A stretch of DNA of 19,567 nucleotides from the NCBI GenBank assembly GCA_036745875.1, contig DAIOFH010000071.1, positions 1-19,567 on the forward strand, given 5' to 3'. Each line of letters opens with the position of its first letter. Position 1 is the first letter of the stretch. The notes under the pieces were generated by a model. The model was not told the DNA's origin. It worked only from the letters and a program-made list of their open reading frames with translations, and did no database searches. The DNA is from DAIOFH01 sp036745875. Its GTDB lineage: Bacteria; Planctomycetota; SZUA-567. Below are positions 6,075-14,885 of this stretch, in pieces. Made by a program: the position numbers and the translations under genes.

Positions 6075-8072
6075 ATGGCAGAAGATACTCCATCCGTCGG
6101 CTATGCCAGCGACGAGAGAAGACATCCTTGGCTAAAACTTATTTTTGTGCTGTCGGTGCTGGTCGTCGGACTTGCTACCGCCACACAAATGTTTGCGCAC
6201 CACTTTGGTTATCATGAATCGCTCGGCCCACATGTTGGGTATGTCTACTTTCCCGGCATGTTCATCATGTGGTATCTGGAATGGGGTACTACCTACCCGG
6301 TAGAGTTCCGGCTATCCGTGTCCTACGGTATGGCGGTGACATCGTTCATCCTGCTTGTCTACGTGATAGTGTCCCGCATCGTCAAGCAGTCGGCACGCGG
6401 CAACTCCAAACTGCACGGCACCGCTCATTGGGCATCGCCCAAGGAAGTCAGGGCCAGCGGCCTCCTCGACAACGACGAAGGCGTGTATGTTGGCTCGTGG
6501 AAAGACAAGCAAGGCAACTTCCATTACCTTCGCGACAATGGGCCTTCACACGTCCTTTGCTACGCGCCGACACGTTCCGGCAAAGGCGTGGGCCTCGTTT
6601 TGCCCACCCTCCTGTCGTGGAAACATTCGACCGTCGTTTCCGACCTCAAAGGCGAGTTGTGGCAACTCACTTCCGGTTGGCGGAAATACCACGCCAACAA
6701 CACCGTACTCCGCTTCGAACCCGGTTCAGCCGATTGCTGCGCCCGGTGGAATCCCCTTGATGAAGTGCGACTCGGCACCACCGACGAAACCGGCGACATC
6801 CGCAATCTTACGGAAACCATCATCGACCCCAAAGGCAAAGGGTTGGACGATTTTTGGGTTAATTCTGCCGCCAATCTGCTTGAAGCGATAATCACCCATA
6901 TTCTCTACAAACGGCAGCGTGAAGGCACTCCCGCCAATATGCAGACGGTCGCGTTCTACTTGAACGATCCCGACCGTCCCGACATGAAGCTGGAAGACAA
7001 GTTTACCGAGATGGTGGAATACCAGCATTACGAAGATGGCAGAACGCACCGGCTTGTTTCCTCCATGGGCAAAGCCATGCTCGCCAAACCGGAAAACGAA
7101 CGCGGTAGCGTTATTTCCACCATGGACAGCGTGTTAGGGATATATAAGGATCCGCTGACCGCGAAAAACACCTCCCGCTCTGATTTTTGCATTCTCGACA
7201 TCATGAATGCGGAGAAACCGGTCAGCCTCTACCTCATCACCACCCCGGACAACAAAGACAGGCTGTGTCCGCTTCTCCGGCTCTTGATAAACATGATGCT
7301 CAAGAAGTTGGCGGCCAAGGTGGATTACAAGGACGGTCGAACCGTCATGGCGCACAAGCGTCGCCTTTTGATGATGCTGGACGAGTTTCCTAGCTTCGGC
7401 AAACTCCAACCAGTCGCGGATGGTTTGGCTTTTGTCGCGGGCTATGGCCTCAAAATCTACATTATTTCACAGGATACGGTGCAATTTGACGCCGTGTACG
7501 GGGACAAAAACAGCATTATTTCAAACTGCCACATCCAGGTCATGTTTCCTCCAAATCGACTGGAGACGGCCAAATACATTTCTGCCATGCTTGGCGAAAC
7601 CACCGTCATAGAACGCCAATACTCTATGTCCGGCAAACGTGCCGGAATGATGCACGGCCAAGTCACCGAATCCATCCAGGCGAACAAGCGCCCGCTTCTC
7701 ACTCCCGACGAAGTTATGGTTATGCCTGGGCCGAAAAAGAACTCGGTGGGAGACATCGAGGCACCGGGAGAAATGATTGTCCGCGTTTCCGGACAACCAC
7801 CGATTCGCGGCCATCAGCCGTTGTATTTCCTCGACCCTATATTTCTCGCGCGGGCAAAGATCGCCGCGCCAGCCGATACAGACCGCATCGGCATAGAAAT
7901 CGAGGAGGCTACCGTCGTTTCCATTATAGATGGCGACGATATTGCCGACGTAGAAGCAGACGGCCAGGTCGAAGCGGTTCAGGAGCTGGAAGCGGAATCG
8001 GTGTTTGCGCAGGAACAGTCAGAACCGGAAAACAACGATGAGCAGGAAGTAAAGCATGAATATACGCTCTAA
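6075..8072 (+). CDS. traG: Type IV coupling protein TraG (VirD4 family)
   Basis: 665-residue membrane ATPase that brings the relaxosome to the mating channel and drives DNA export. Two membrane helices at the N-terminus (about 20-36 and 84-102) flank a short periplasmic loop. Walker A is PTRSGKG (165-171) and Walker B is LLMMLDEF (431-438); LKGELW (191-196), FEPGSAD and RWNPLDE follow RP4 TraG closely. After the conserved GHQPLYFLDPIF the protein has an unusually acidic C-terminal tail of about 65 residues that RP4 TraG (635) lacks in this form. The start is ATG 6075, directly after the traI stop; the nearest ribosome site (AAGGA, 6053-6057) is 17 nt away and better placed for a 23-codon ORF at 6064-6135, so translation is probably coupled to traI. 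It overlaps traF by 17 nt. Confidence 0.97.
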   Translation: MAEDTPSVGYASDERRHPWLKLIFVLSVLVVGLATATQMFAHHFGYHESLGPHVGYVYFPGMFIMWYLEWGTTYPVEFRLSVSYGMAVTSFILLVYVIVSRIVKQSARGNSKLHGTAHWASPKEVRASGLLDNDEGVYVGSWKDKQGNFHYLRDNGPSHVLCYAPTRSGKGVGLVLPTLLSWKHSTVVSDLKGELWQLTSGWRKYHANNTVLRFEPGSADCCARWNPLDEVRLGTTDETGDIRNLTETIIDPKGKGLDDFWVNSAANLLEAIITHILYKRQREGTPANMQTVAFYLNDPDRPDMKLEDKFTEMVEYQHYEDGRTHRLVSSMGKAMLAKPENERGSVISTMDSVLGIYKDPLTAKNTSRSDFCILDIMNAEKPVSLYLITTPDNKDRLCPLLRLLINMMLKKLAAKVDYKDGRTVMAHKRRLLMMLDEFPSFGKLQPVADGLAFVAGYGLKIYIISQDTVQFDAVYGDKNSIISNCHIQVMFPPNRLETAKYISAMLGETTVIERQYSMSGKRAGMMHGQVTESIQANKRPLLTPDEVMVMPGPKKNSVGDIEAPGEMIVRVSGQPPIRGHQPLYFLDPIFLARAKIAAPADTDRIGIEIEEATVVSIIDGDDIADVEADGQVEAVQELEAESVFAQEQSEPENNDEQEVKHEYTL

Positions 8073-8604
8073 ATCCGGCGTCAAATATACTGCCATTTTC
8101 CTGATTGCCGTTTTCGTCGCCTTCTATCTCGCTTACCTGTGCGGTATGCGCATCAACCGCACTCACAGCTTACCAAAAGGTATCTATTGGATGGTGAACA
8201 AGACCCCGGAACGCGGTGACATTGTAGCCTTTTGGCCACAGGATAACCAGGCGTTACGCCTTGGCCGAGAACGCGGCTACATTATCCCAGGCGTCTATAA
8301 CAAAGCGGATGGAATCGGCTATGGCCTTCTGCTCAAACGTTATCTTGGCCTTCCCGGCGACATAGTATCCATCACCGACATCGGCATCACCATCAACGGC
8401 GTCGCCATTCCCAATACCAAACCGCTCAATGCTGACAACATGGGAGATCCGCTGCCGCGCATCCACTTGGACAACTACCAGCTACGGGAGCACGAAGCGC
8501 TTTTTGTCTCCGACCACCTCCCGCGTTCGTTCGACGCACGGTATTTCGGCGTTCAGGAGACGCGACAGATCGTGGACGTAGTGGTGCCGGTATGGACATG
8601 GTGA
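8056..8604 (+). CDS. traF: TraF, S26-family serine protease for pilin maturation
   Basis: 182-residue inner-membrane protease related to type I signal peptidases. In RP4, TraF removes a C-terminal peptide from the TrbC pilin and cyclises it. There is one N-terminal membrane helix (about 11-30), then the catalytic serine S38 in NRTHSLPKGIYW, the general-base lysine K94 in LLLKRYLGLPGD, and D160 in RSFDARYFG, equivalent to RP4 S37, K89 and D155. Length matches RP4 TraF (178). The start ATG lies inside the end of traG (17-nt overlap), with AGGAAG about 7 nt upstream. The pilin gene itself is not in this window and would be in a separate Trb region. The next gene on this strand, traE, is 832 bp further on because a toxin-antitoxin pair lies between. 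Confidence 0.94.
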   Translation: MNIRSKSGVKYTAIFLIAVFVAFYLAYLCGMRINRTHSLPKGIYWMVNKTPERGDIVAFWPQDNQALRLGRERGYIIPGVYNKADGIGYGLLLKRYLGLPGDIVSITDIGITINGVAIPNTKPLNADNMGDPLPRIHLDNYQLREHEALFVSDHLPRSFDARYFGVQETRQIVDVVVPVWTW

Positions 8605-8626
8605 TTGTTGAAGGAGAGTTGGTGAC

Positions 8627-9043
8627 TCAATTCGCGAAACGGTGCAAAAATTCGTCCGGCGTAATCGCCTCAATCGCCGAGGCGACGAAATCGCTGACGC
8701 TGCGGGTCACAATGCAATCGGCAAACCATTGCTTTGCCGATTCCACCAAAATGGCATCTTCAAAATCATCGACAGGAGACCTGAAAGCCAGAAGGCACAA
8801 CTCACGATTGGTATCCAATACCGTGATTGCCCGCACCATCCTCTCCAAAGCGACTTTGGCGCTATTGCGATCCATTACATGTTTCCTGAGCAGGAAATAC
8901 AGATCAGTGACTGTATTGGCGGTTATGGCGGCGGCAAATCGTTTTCGGGAAACGAGCGCCATCGCTTCCGTGGAGACATCGGCAAAAGGTTCTCTCGCGG
9001 CGAGGACATCCAAAACCACGTTCGTATCAAAGATGACTTTCAT
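8627..9043 (-). CDS. PIN-domain ribonuclease toxin (VapC-like)
   Basis: 138-residue protein filling a whole PIN domain. It starts MKVIFDTNVVLDVL with the metal ligand D6; further acidic positions are D47 in TVTDLYFLL, D96 in DFEDAI and D118 in TRSVSDF, the usual spacing of PIN nucleases, and the layout suggests the PIN_3 branch. Such toxins cut RNA and are held in check by the neighbouring antitoxin. The gene overlaps the antitoxin by 17 nt and is downstream of it, so both come from one transcript. It lies on the strand opposite to the tra operon, between traF and traE, and its stop is 22 bp from the traF stop. Likely role: plasmid addiction or stability of the element (inference). Confidence 0.87.
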   Translation of the reverse strand: MKVIFDTNVVLDVLAAREPFADVSTEAMALVSRKRFAAAITANTVTDLYFLLRKHVMDRNSAKVALERMVRAITVLDTNRELCLLAFRSPVDDFEDAILVESAKQWFADCIVTRSVSDFVASAIEAITPDEFLHRFAN

Positions 9044-9257
9044 GCTTGGCTATTCGCTCCTCATGGGCTTCCTCGATAGTGGCGGTTGCGGGCAGGATGC
9101 CGCGAAGCGAACGCATAACCGTTTCAAGGTCTTCTTCGGGCGGGGGTGTAATTTGTGCAATGTTTCGACCCCCTTCGGTGATAACGATTCCTTCTTTGCC
9201 GACCTGTTTCAGATAGCGTTCGACGCCGGTTTTGAATTCGTCCAATGTGATATTCAC
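9027..9257 (-). CDS. Phd/YefM-like antitoxin
   Basis: 76-residue protein. The first half fits the Phd/YefM fold: a helix with LDEFKTGVERYLKQV, then a strand-turn EGIVITEGGRNIAQI, the familiar antitoxin pattern. The second half is acidic and Arg-rich (SLRGILPATATIEEAHEER), the part that usually wraps the toxin. It starts with GTG at 9257, chosen because AAAGGAGA lies 7 nt upstream and no ATG fits. It precedes the PIN toxin with a 17-nt overlap. A palindrome over its -10 box suggests that the antitoxin or complex represses its own transcription, as is usual for this class. Confidence 0.82.
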   Translation of the reverse strand: MNITLDEFKTGVERYLKQVGKEGIVITEGGRNIAQITPPPEEDLETVMRSLRGILPATATIEEAHEERIAKHESHL

Positions 9258-9323
9258 GCCAATCTCCTTTCAATGCACTATGATGGGCGGAACTCCATAA
9301 ATGCCGCCTTTCACCATAATACT

Positions 9324-9355
9324 GTCATTATACATGACTATTCAGGCAACTTCAA
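9324..9355 (-). promoter_or_regulatory. Promoter and operator of the toxin-antitoxin pair
   Basis: On the minus strand a perfect -10 TATAAT (plus positions 9327-9332) lies 17 bp from a -35 TTGAAG (9350-9355). The palindrome GTCAT-N5-ATGAC (9324-9338) is centred on the -10 box, a typical autoregulatory operator. The predicted start site is about 60 bp before the GTG of the antitoxin. Confidence 0.68.
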
Positions 9356-9436
9356 TACTGCCGCGTCAAACTCACGGCGCGTCATAAATTCCACCATAAC
9401 CCAACCAAACAGCCATATTTACCCGAAAGGAAGCAA

Positions 9437-11419
9437 ATGCTGTATGTAGCGGAAAAACCCGAACTCGCCAGGGCGATAGTCGAAGCGCTTGGCGGCGGTA
9501 CGAAACGCAACGGTTTTTACGAGTGCGGCAATGACCAAGTGACATGGTGCTATGGTCACATGCTCCAGCTCTATGAACCTCATGATTACGATATTTCCTT
9601 CAAATCGTGGTCACTGGATGCCTTACCCATGTTCTTCATTCCATGGAAGAAAAAGCCTGTCGCAAAATCAAAGGAACAATTCGCCATCATCGTCGGTCTG
9701 CTCCGCACCGCTGACACCGTAGTCCACGCCGGCGATCCCGACGCGGAAGGCCAGTTGCTTGTTGACGAACTATTGGAGTACGTCGATTACCCCGGAAAAG
9801 TGTTGCGCGTCCTTATCAACGACAACAACCCCACCGTCGTTAAGAAAGCTCTGGCAAATCTCCGAGACAATGCCGATTTCAAAGGCTTATCCAATGCTGC
9901 GGAAGCACGGCAAATAGGAGACCAGTTATTTGGCTTCAACATGACGCGCCTTTATACCCTTGCCGCCCGTAAGGAAGGCTATGAATCCATGCTGAGCGTC
10001 GGCAGGGTGCAAACTCCCATTCTCGGCCTTGTCGTCCGCCGCGACCGGGAAAATGCCAATCACCAGAAGGTCGCCTACTATACGATTCACGGTCTTTTCA
10101 AGAGCGGCGATACCCGCTTCACTACCTCCTACCAAATCAAGGAATCCGATCCCCAGGACGACAAGGGACGACTTTCTCATCTTCCACACGCCCAGGCCAT
10201 AGCCGAGAGCGTCAAAAGCTGTACCGGGGTGGTCAAAAGCGTGGAATCGAAAACGGGCGACACGCCGCCACCGCTTCCCTACAACCTCCTCGCCCTGCAA
10301 ACACAGGCATCGCGGTTGTACGGCCTCGCGCCTGATCAGGTTAAAGACATCACCCAGGGCTTGCGGGAAAAGTACCGGCTCATTACCTATAACCGAAGCG
10401 ATTCACAATACCTTTCCGAAGAGCAGCACGCCGACGCGCCGGATGTGCTCGCCGCCATCGCCGCCAATATTGACGATTTTTCAAAGATCGTCACCAGCGC
10501 CGATACATCGATAAAAAGCCGTGCATTCAATTCCGCGAAAGTCACCGCCCACCACGCTATTATTCCCACCCAAACGCGGACCGACTTTTCTAAGCTGACC
10601 ACGGAAGAACAGCGTATCTACTCCCTCATTGCCAAGGCCTACCTTGTGCAGTTTCTCCCCAATCACCAATGGGAGCGCACCACTACCATTATTGAGGTCG
10701 GTGAACACGCCTTCAAACGCACATCTAAAATCATCATAAATAACGGCTGGCGTGATTTCTACGGTGAGGACAAGAGCGAGTCCACGAGCGGGGATGACGA
10801 CGAAGAATGCGATTCTCTCAATCTTTCTCTGTCCAACGGTCAAGAAATACACTGCATCGCCGGTGAATCCGTCCGCAAGGAAACGACGCCCAAACCTCTC
10901 TACACCATGGCCTCACTATTGGAGGACTTGACCAAAGTAGCACAGTACATCACCGACGAAAAACTGCGGAAAATGCTTATCGACAAGGATAAGGACAAGC
11001 CAGGCGAACGTGGCGGCATCGGCACTCCGGCCACCCGCGACGTGATTATCAAGACGTTGTTCGACCGTGGCTACATCGAGTACAGAAAAGACGGGAAAAA
11101 ACAGTCTGTCGTGAGCACCGCGACCGGACAGGAGTTTTACGACTGCCTTCCCGACTCGGCGAAATTCCCGAATATGACCGCGCTTTGGCACGAGCAGCAG
11201 ATGGAGATTGAAAAAGGCACTCTCGATATCAACACCTTTATTGATAGTCTCATTCTCTTTATCGGCGAGGAAACGGCCAAGGTTATCACCGGCGGCCTCA
11301 AGCTGAATGTACCGAAACATTTATGCCCGGACTGCGGCAGCGCCATGCTCCGCGTTCAGGGTGCGAAAAACAAGTTTTGGGGATGTTCGGCTTACCCAAA
11401 ATGCGTGTGTCAGAAGTAG
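9437..11419 (+). CDS. traE: TraE topoisomerase III, exon 1 (ends 11404 when spliced)
   Basis: Type IA DNA topoisomerase of the topoisomerase III/RP4 TraE family, which cuts and rejoins one strand. It has a Toprim domain with E6 (AEKP) and the DxDxE triad D100, D102, E104 in HAGDPDAEG, then the catalytic tyrosine Y318 in LITYNRSDSQYLS. At the C-terminus is a zinc ribbon with C630, C633, C650 and C656. The true exon ends at 11404 (656 codons); the last four codons before the TAG at 11417-11419 are the 5' end of a group II intron. With exons 13881-14177 and 16654-16740 the spliced protein has 783 residues and three ribbons (RP4 TraE: 737). The start at ATG 9437 has AAAGGAAG upstream. I see no strong promoter of its own; transcription probably continues from traJ through the antisense TA module. 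Confidence 0.94.
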   Translation: MLYVAEKPELARAIVEALGGGTKRNGFYECGNDQVTWCYGHMLQLYEPHDYDISFKSWSLDALPMFFIPWKKKPVAKSKEQFAIIVGLLRTADTVVHAGDPDAEGQLLVDELLEYVDYPGKVLRVLINDNNPTVVKKALANLRDNADFKGLSNAAEARQIGDQLFGFNMTRLYTLAARKEGYESMLSVGRVQTPILGLVVRRDRENANHQKVAYYTIHGLFKSGDTRFTTSYQIKESDPQDDKGRLSHLPHAQAIAESVKSCTGVVKSVESKTGDTPPPLPYNLLALQTQASRLYGLAPDQVKDITQGLREKYRLITYNRSDSQYLSEEQHADAPDVLAAIAANIDDFSKIVTSADTSIKSRAFNSAKVTAHHAIIPTQTRTDFSKLTTEEQRIYSLIAKAYLVQFLPNHQWERTTTIIEVGEHAFKRTSKIIINNGWRDFYGEDKSESTSGDDDEECDSLNLSLSNGQEIHCIAGESVRKETTPKPLYTMASLLEDLTKVAQYITDEKLRKMLIDKDKDKPGERGGIGTPATRDVIIKTLFDRGYIEYRKDGKKQSVVSTATGQEFYDCLPDSAKFPNMTALWHEQQMEIEKGTLDINTFIDSLILFIGEETAKVITGGLKLNVPKHLCPDCGSAMLRVQGAKNKFWGCSAYPKCVCQK

Positions 11420-12112
11420 TTGCGCTGCCAGTCCAAGGTAGTAGCGACACACCCTATGTGTAATGTCGTAAGACCGTGGCGGTTTGGCCCGCCACCGTAT
11501 CTACGGGGTAAGTTGTCCTGGATGCGAACCAGGCGGCGAAACCGCTCCCCGGACAAAGGAGGAAACAGACGAGGCTTCATAGTCGATGCAGTCCTTCCAG
11601 ATAGAGTTTTCGCATGACTACGAGAGAAATCAACCAACACCTTCGGGAAAAGGTAGCCCCCAGCCCCGCTAATACTGAAGCCGTCCGGACTTTACCCACC
11701 GGAATAGGGACTGGCTCGAACGGGTTTGCGTGTTTGCATTTCGCGCATACTTCAAATAGGTGAAGTATCGCCTATAGGTCACGGACAAGCCAATTACTCC
11801 GTGGTGTTCGGGGGAGCCGACAGAACGTCGGATGGGTGCGTAGAGGTTGGAGTCTAAACGAAAACGTTTGAGTGCGCATAGGGGAACCTGAGAAGTTCAG
11901 CCGCGTAAACGGCGGGCATTGTGGCCCGTTATCGGAGGTTCGCAAAAGATAGCGTCAGATGCTGCGTGACGTGAATCTTCCTCCGTTCAGGCGGTTGGAT
12001 GGCGGAGTGTCCGTAGTAGTCCGAGGGCGGGAAAGCCGTCCACATGGCGAAGGGACACAGGAAGTATCGTTTTGGACGGCGGAAGTGTTCGCCACATTAG
12101 GGAGGGTTCCCA

Positions 12113-13795
12113 ATGAACGTGGAAGTTGTCCAAAGAAGGCTGTGGGAACAGTCGCGGGAGCACAAGCGCGGCCGCGAAACAGCCGGTACGTTGTTCAGGG
12201 AGGATGCGTGGAAGATGCGAATCCGCAGTCTCTACGACCTCATGCACAATCCCGGCTGGCTTGAAGAGGCTTGCAGGCGTACTCTCGCGCGTTCTCGTTG
12301 GAAAGCATCGGGCGTGGACAAAGAGACTGTGTGGCGGTTCGAGAAGAACCGAGAATACAAGCTCGAATGTCTGCGTCAGGAGTTGAAGCATGGAACATAC
12401 CGGCCTCACCCCACCCGCCGTGTCATGATCGACAAGGACGACGGGAGGAAGCGTCCTTTGGGCATTCCTTGCCTTCGGGACAAGATTGTGCAGGAAGCCA
12501 TGCGAATGGCGTTGGAGCCAATCTTCGAGGTCGAGTTCCACACAGACTCCTACGGGTTTCGGCCCCACAGAAGCGCGCATCATGCCGTCTCACGGTGCCA
12601 GACTTTAATCCATCAAGGATTCAGTTGGGTCATCGAAGGCGACGTGCAGGCGTGTTTCGACGAAATCGCGCATGATTCCATTCTTCGGAACCTGCGGGAG
12701 AAAATCATGGACAACAAATTTCTCAACCTCGTCGGCTTGTTTCTCAAAGCTGGCGTGGAGGTGGAAGGCGTTGTCCAATCAACCGAGAAGGGTGTCCCCC
12801 AAGGCGGCGTCCTATCGCCTCTCCTTGCCAACGTGGTGCTGAACAAGCTGGACTGGTTCCTGCATAAAAAGGGAGCCTACGGCCATGCCAAACAGCAGTT
12901 TGCGTGGGTCAAAGGCAAGGTGAACGTGAGATTCGTCCGTTACGCGGACGATTGGTGCATCTTCATCACCCGCGCCGGCAAGCGATATGCTGCCGCGCTT
13001 CGTGACCACATCCGCGACTTTCTCAAGGATACCGCCGGGCTAACACTGTCGGCGGAGAAGACCCGTATCACTCACGTCGGGGATGAATTCAACTTTCTCG
13101 GCTTCCGCATTTCCAGGGAAGTGGGACGTAGCGGTAACTTGGTGCCGAAAGTCAAGGTCGGCAAGAAGGCGGTAAGAAACATTCGCCGTCGGCTCTCGGA
13201 AGCGACTCGCTTCCGACCCCACCAGGAAAGTATCGCTCTGCGCGTCGAACGGGCGTCCCGCCTGATTCGCGGATGGCGCGAATACTTCCGGTTGGCGCAC
13301 AACCTCCACAAGCTCTCGGGCAGTCTCGATCATTACGCCTTTTGGGAAATGGTCAAGGCAGTCAGCAAGAAACTGGACATATCGTCGGCGAAAGTGCTCA
13401 GGCGCTACTACCGACGTGGCCGGTTTGTGGTGGGAGACGGGTGCGAACTCGAACTGTTCTCCGGTGCGGAACTCAAGCTGTATATCCGCAAGCCGGAGGA
13501 GTACGTACCCTGCAAGAAGGTTTATCTTGAAGACTACGACGATGAATCCACCTACTCGTTTCGCGAAACAAAACGCAGGCGTGGTGGGATGGATATGCGC
13601 TGGGAGGTGATGGTACGCGACTCCCTGTGCTGTCAGAAATGCGGAACGGTGGTGGACTATTCCACCGCCCGCATTGACCACATCGTTCCCGTGAAACGCT
13701 TTGCCAGTTTTCAACTGGCGCACCATCTGGACAACCTCCAGACCCTGTGCGTCAAGTGCCATCAGGAGAAAACAGATGCAGAACGTCACAGCTGA
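12113..13795 (+). CDS. Group II intron 1 reverse transcriptase/maturase with HNH endonuclease
   Basis: 560-residue multifunctional intron protein that helps the intron RNA fold and splice, and copies it into DNA at new sites. Reverse transcriptase domain from about 60 to 335, with YGFRPHRSAHHAV (147-159), GVPQGGVLSPLLAN (227-240) and the catalytic YADD (277-280). The maturase (X) domain follows, with SRLIRGWREYFRLAHN (382-397). The C-terminus is an HNH domain with a zinc pair: CCQKC (506-510), IDHIV (521-525) and CVKCH (546-550), complete enough to cut the second strand during homing. The start ATG 12113 has GGAGGG 7 nt upstream. No frameshift or truncation is seen, so the element looks intact and mobile. 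It lies in domain IV, which is its normal place. Confidence 0.97.
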   Translation: MNVEVVQRRLWEQSREHKRGRETAGTLFREDAWKMRIRSLYDLMHNPGWLEEACRRTLARSRWKASGVDKETVWRFEKNREYKLECLRQELKHGTYRPHPTRRVMIDKDDGRKRPLGIPCLRDKIVQEAMRMALEPIFEVEFHTDSYGFRPHRSAHHAVSRCQTLIHQGFSWVIEGDVQACFDEIAHDSILRNLREKIMDNKFLNLVGLFLKAGVEVEGVVQSTEKGVPQGGVLSPLLANVVLNKLDWFLHKKGAYGHAKQQFAWVKGKVNVRFVRYADDWCIFITRAGKRYAAALRDHIRDFLKDTAGLTLSAEKTRITHVGDEFNFLGFRISREVGRSGNLVPKVKVGKKAVRNIRRRLSEATRFRPHQESIALRVERASRLIRGWREYFRLAHNLHKLSGSLDHYAFWEMVKAVSKKLDISSAKVLRRYYRRGRFVVGDGCELELFSGAELKLYIRKPEEYVPCKKVYLEDYDDESTYSFRETKRRRGGMDMRWEVMVRDSLCCQKCGTVVDYSTARIDHIVPVKRFASFQLAHHLDNLQTLCVKCHQEKTDAERHS

Positions 13796-13808
13796 AGATA
13801 GTTCTGGA

Positions 13809-13842
13809 AAGCCGGACGCTTGGAAACTTGCACGTCCGGTTT
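13809..13842 (+). ncRNA. Group II intron 1 domain V
   Basis: 34-nt hairpin, the catalytic heart of the intron RNA: an AGCCG start, a lower stem of CCGGACG with CGTCCGG, a bulge, and an upper stem capped by a GAAA tetraloop. It is followed by domain VI and the intron 3' end at 13880. Confidence 0.93.
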
Positions 13843-13880
13843 GGGGTTGGGGGCTGGCTGTAATGCCTGCCCTACACCAC

Positions 13881-14177
13881 CGGACAACCCTCATGGACGA
13901 CAGCGGCAAACCCGCCGCCAAGGGAAGTAATAAATCCGAGCCAGACCCTTCCGTGCTTTGCCCGGATTGCAACAAGCCTATGCGCCTGGTCAAACACGCC
14001 AAGGGAGATTTCTTTAGTTGTAGCGACTACCCCAATTGCAAAGCCACCCGTCAGGCGCAGGATGGCAAGCCCGTTGAATCGCAGCCGCGCATTTCTGAAA
14101 AACACAAATGCAAGATGTGCGGCAAAGGGCTTATCCGCCGCAGCAACAAAGGCGGTGCAGGATTCTTTTGGGGATGC
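13881..14177 (+). CDS. traE: TraE topoisomerase III, exon 2
   Basis: 99 codons between the two introns, in the same phase as exon 1. Residues 657-755 of the spliced protein: a polar Lys/Ser-rich linker (RTTLMDDSGKPAAKGS), the second zinc ribbon with C683, C686, C703 and C709, another linker, and the first three cysteines of the third ribbon (C733, C736, C755). The second intron interrupts between the third and fourth cysteine, so this exon cannot complete the ribbon by itself. No start codon of its own is needed; read alone, an ORF starting inside the intron would give an orphan zinc-ribbon peptide. Zinc ribbons of this kind bind single-stranded DNA in type IA topoisomerases. Confidence 0.9.
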
Positions 14178-14885
14178 GTGCGTCAGAAGTAGCTGTACTG
14201 CCAGTCCAAGGTAGTGACAGCGATACCTTATCAGTAATGTCGCGAGACCGTGGCGGTTTGGCCCGCCACCGTGCCTAGAGGGTATGTTGTCCGGGAACAC
14301 GAACTCGGACGGCTAAACAGCTCCCTCGACAAAGGAGGACACAGGCGAGGCTTCATAGCCGTGGCAGTCCTTCCAGGCAGAATTTCCGTATGACTACGAG
14401 AGGAATCAATCATCACCTTCGGTAAAAGAAGCCCCCAGTTCCGATAATACGGAAGCCGTCCGGGAGTGGGATCCTGGAATAGGGACTGGCCCGAACGGGA
14501 GGAAGAGCTTGCAACCCTCTTCATCTCCATACAGGCGAAACGGTACCTGTGGTCACGGACAAGCCAATTACTCCGTGATGTTCGGGGGAGCCGACGAAAT
14601 GTCGGATGGGTGACCAAAGATTGGAGTCTAAGCGGAAATGTTTGAGTGCTGATAAGGGAACCTGAGAAGTCCGGTCGCGTAAATGGCGAGCATTGTGGCT
14701 CGTCGCCGGAGGTTCGTGAGGATAACGGTGCAGTAGCAAAACACCGTGAATCCCCTCCGTTGAAACGGCCGGATGGCGGAGCGTCCGTAGTAGTCCGAGG
14801 GCGGGAAAGCCGTCCACATGGCGAAGGGACGCAGGAAGTATCGTTTTGGACGGCGGATGTGTTCGCTACATTTGGAGGGTTCCAA

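Larger units (their letters stand above)
11405..13880 (+). mobile_element. Group II intron 1 in traE
   Basis: Self-splicing retroelement of 2476 nt. The 5' end is GTGTG at 11405, matching the group II GUGYG consensus; the 3' end is CCTACACCAC at 13880 after domain V (13809-13842) and a domain VI hairpin (13843-13870). The boundaries keep traE in frame. Base pairing with the 5' exon is very good: IBS2 CTTACCC (11391-11397) pairs 7 of 7 with GGGTAAG (11506-11512), and IBS1 AAATGC (11399-11404) pairs 6 of 6 with GCATTT (11736-11741). The roughly 700 nt before the maturase gene are the folded domains I-III, not genes. Two exon-binding sequences, no terminator-like stem in the exon, and an HNH-bearing protein argue against class C. 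It is inserted after the last cysteine codon of the first zinc ribbon. Confidence 0.94.

Noticed and set aside
8592..9449. 285-codon plus-strand ORF with a good ribosome site (GAAGGAGAG near 8610-8617) before a GTG at 8622
   Set aside because: It lies entirely antisense to the toxin-antitoxin pair and its translation is Ser/Arg-rich without motifs. The ribosome site may be a fossil of the gene that once followed traF, but nothing confirms this.
13701..14192. Stand-alone zinc-ribbon protein
   Set aside because: The frame starts within the intron maturase gene; the ribbons are exon 2 of traE, in phase with exon 1.
14646..14885. N-terminal extension of the intron 2 maturase
   Set aside because: It lies in intron RNA domains; the homologous start and ribosome site are at 14886.
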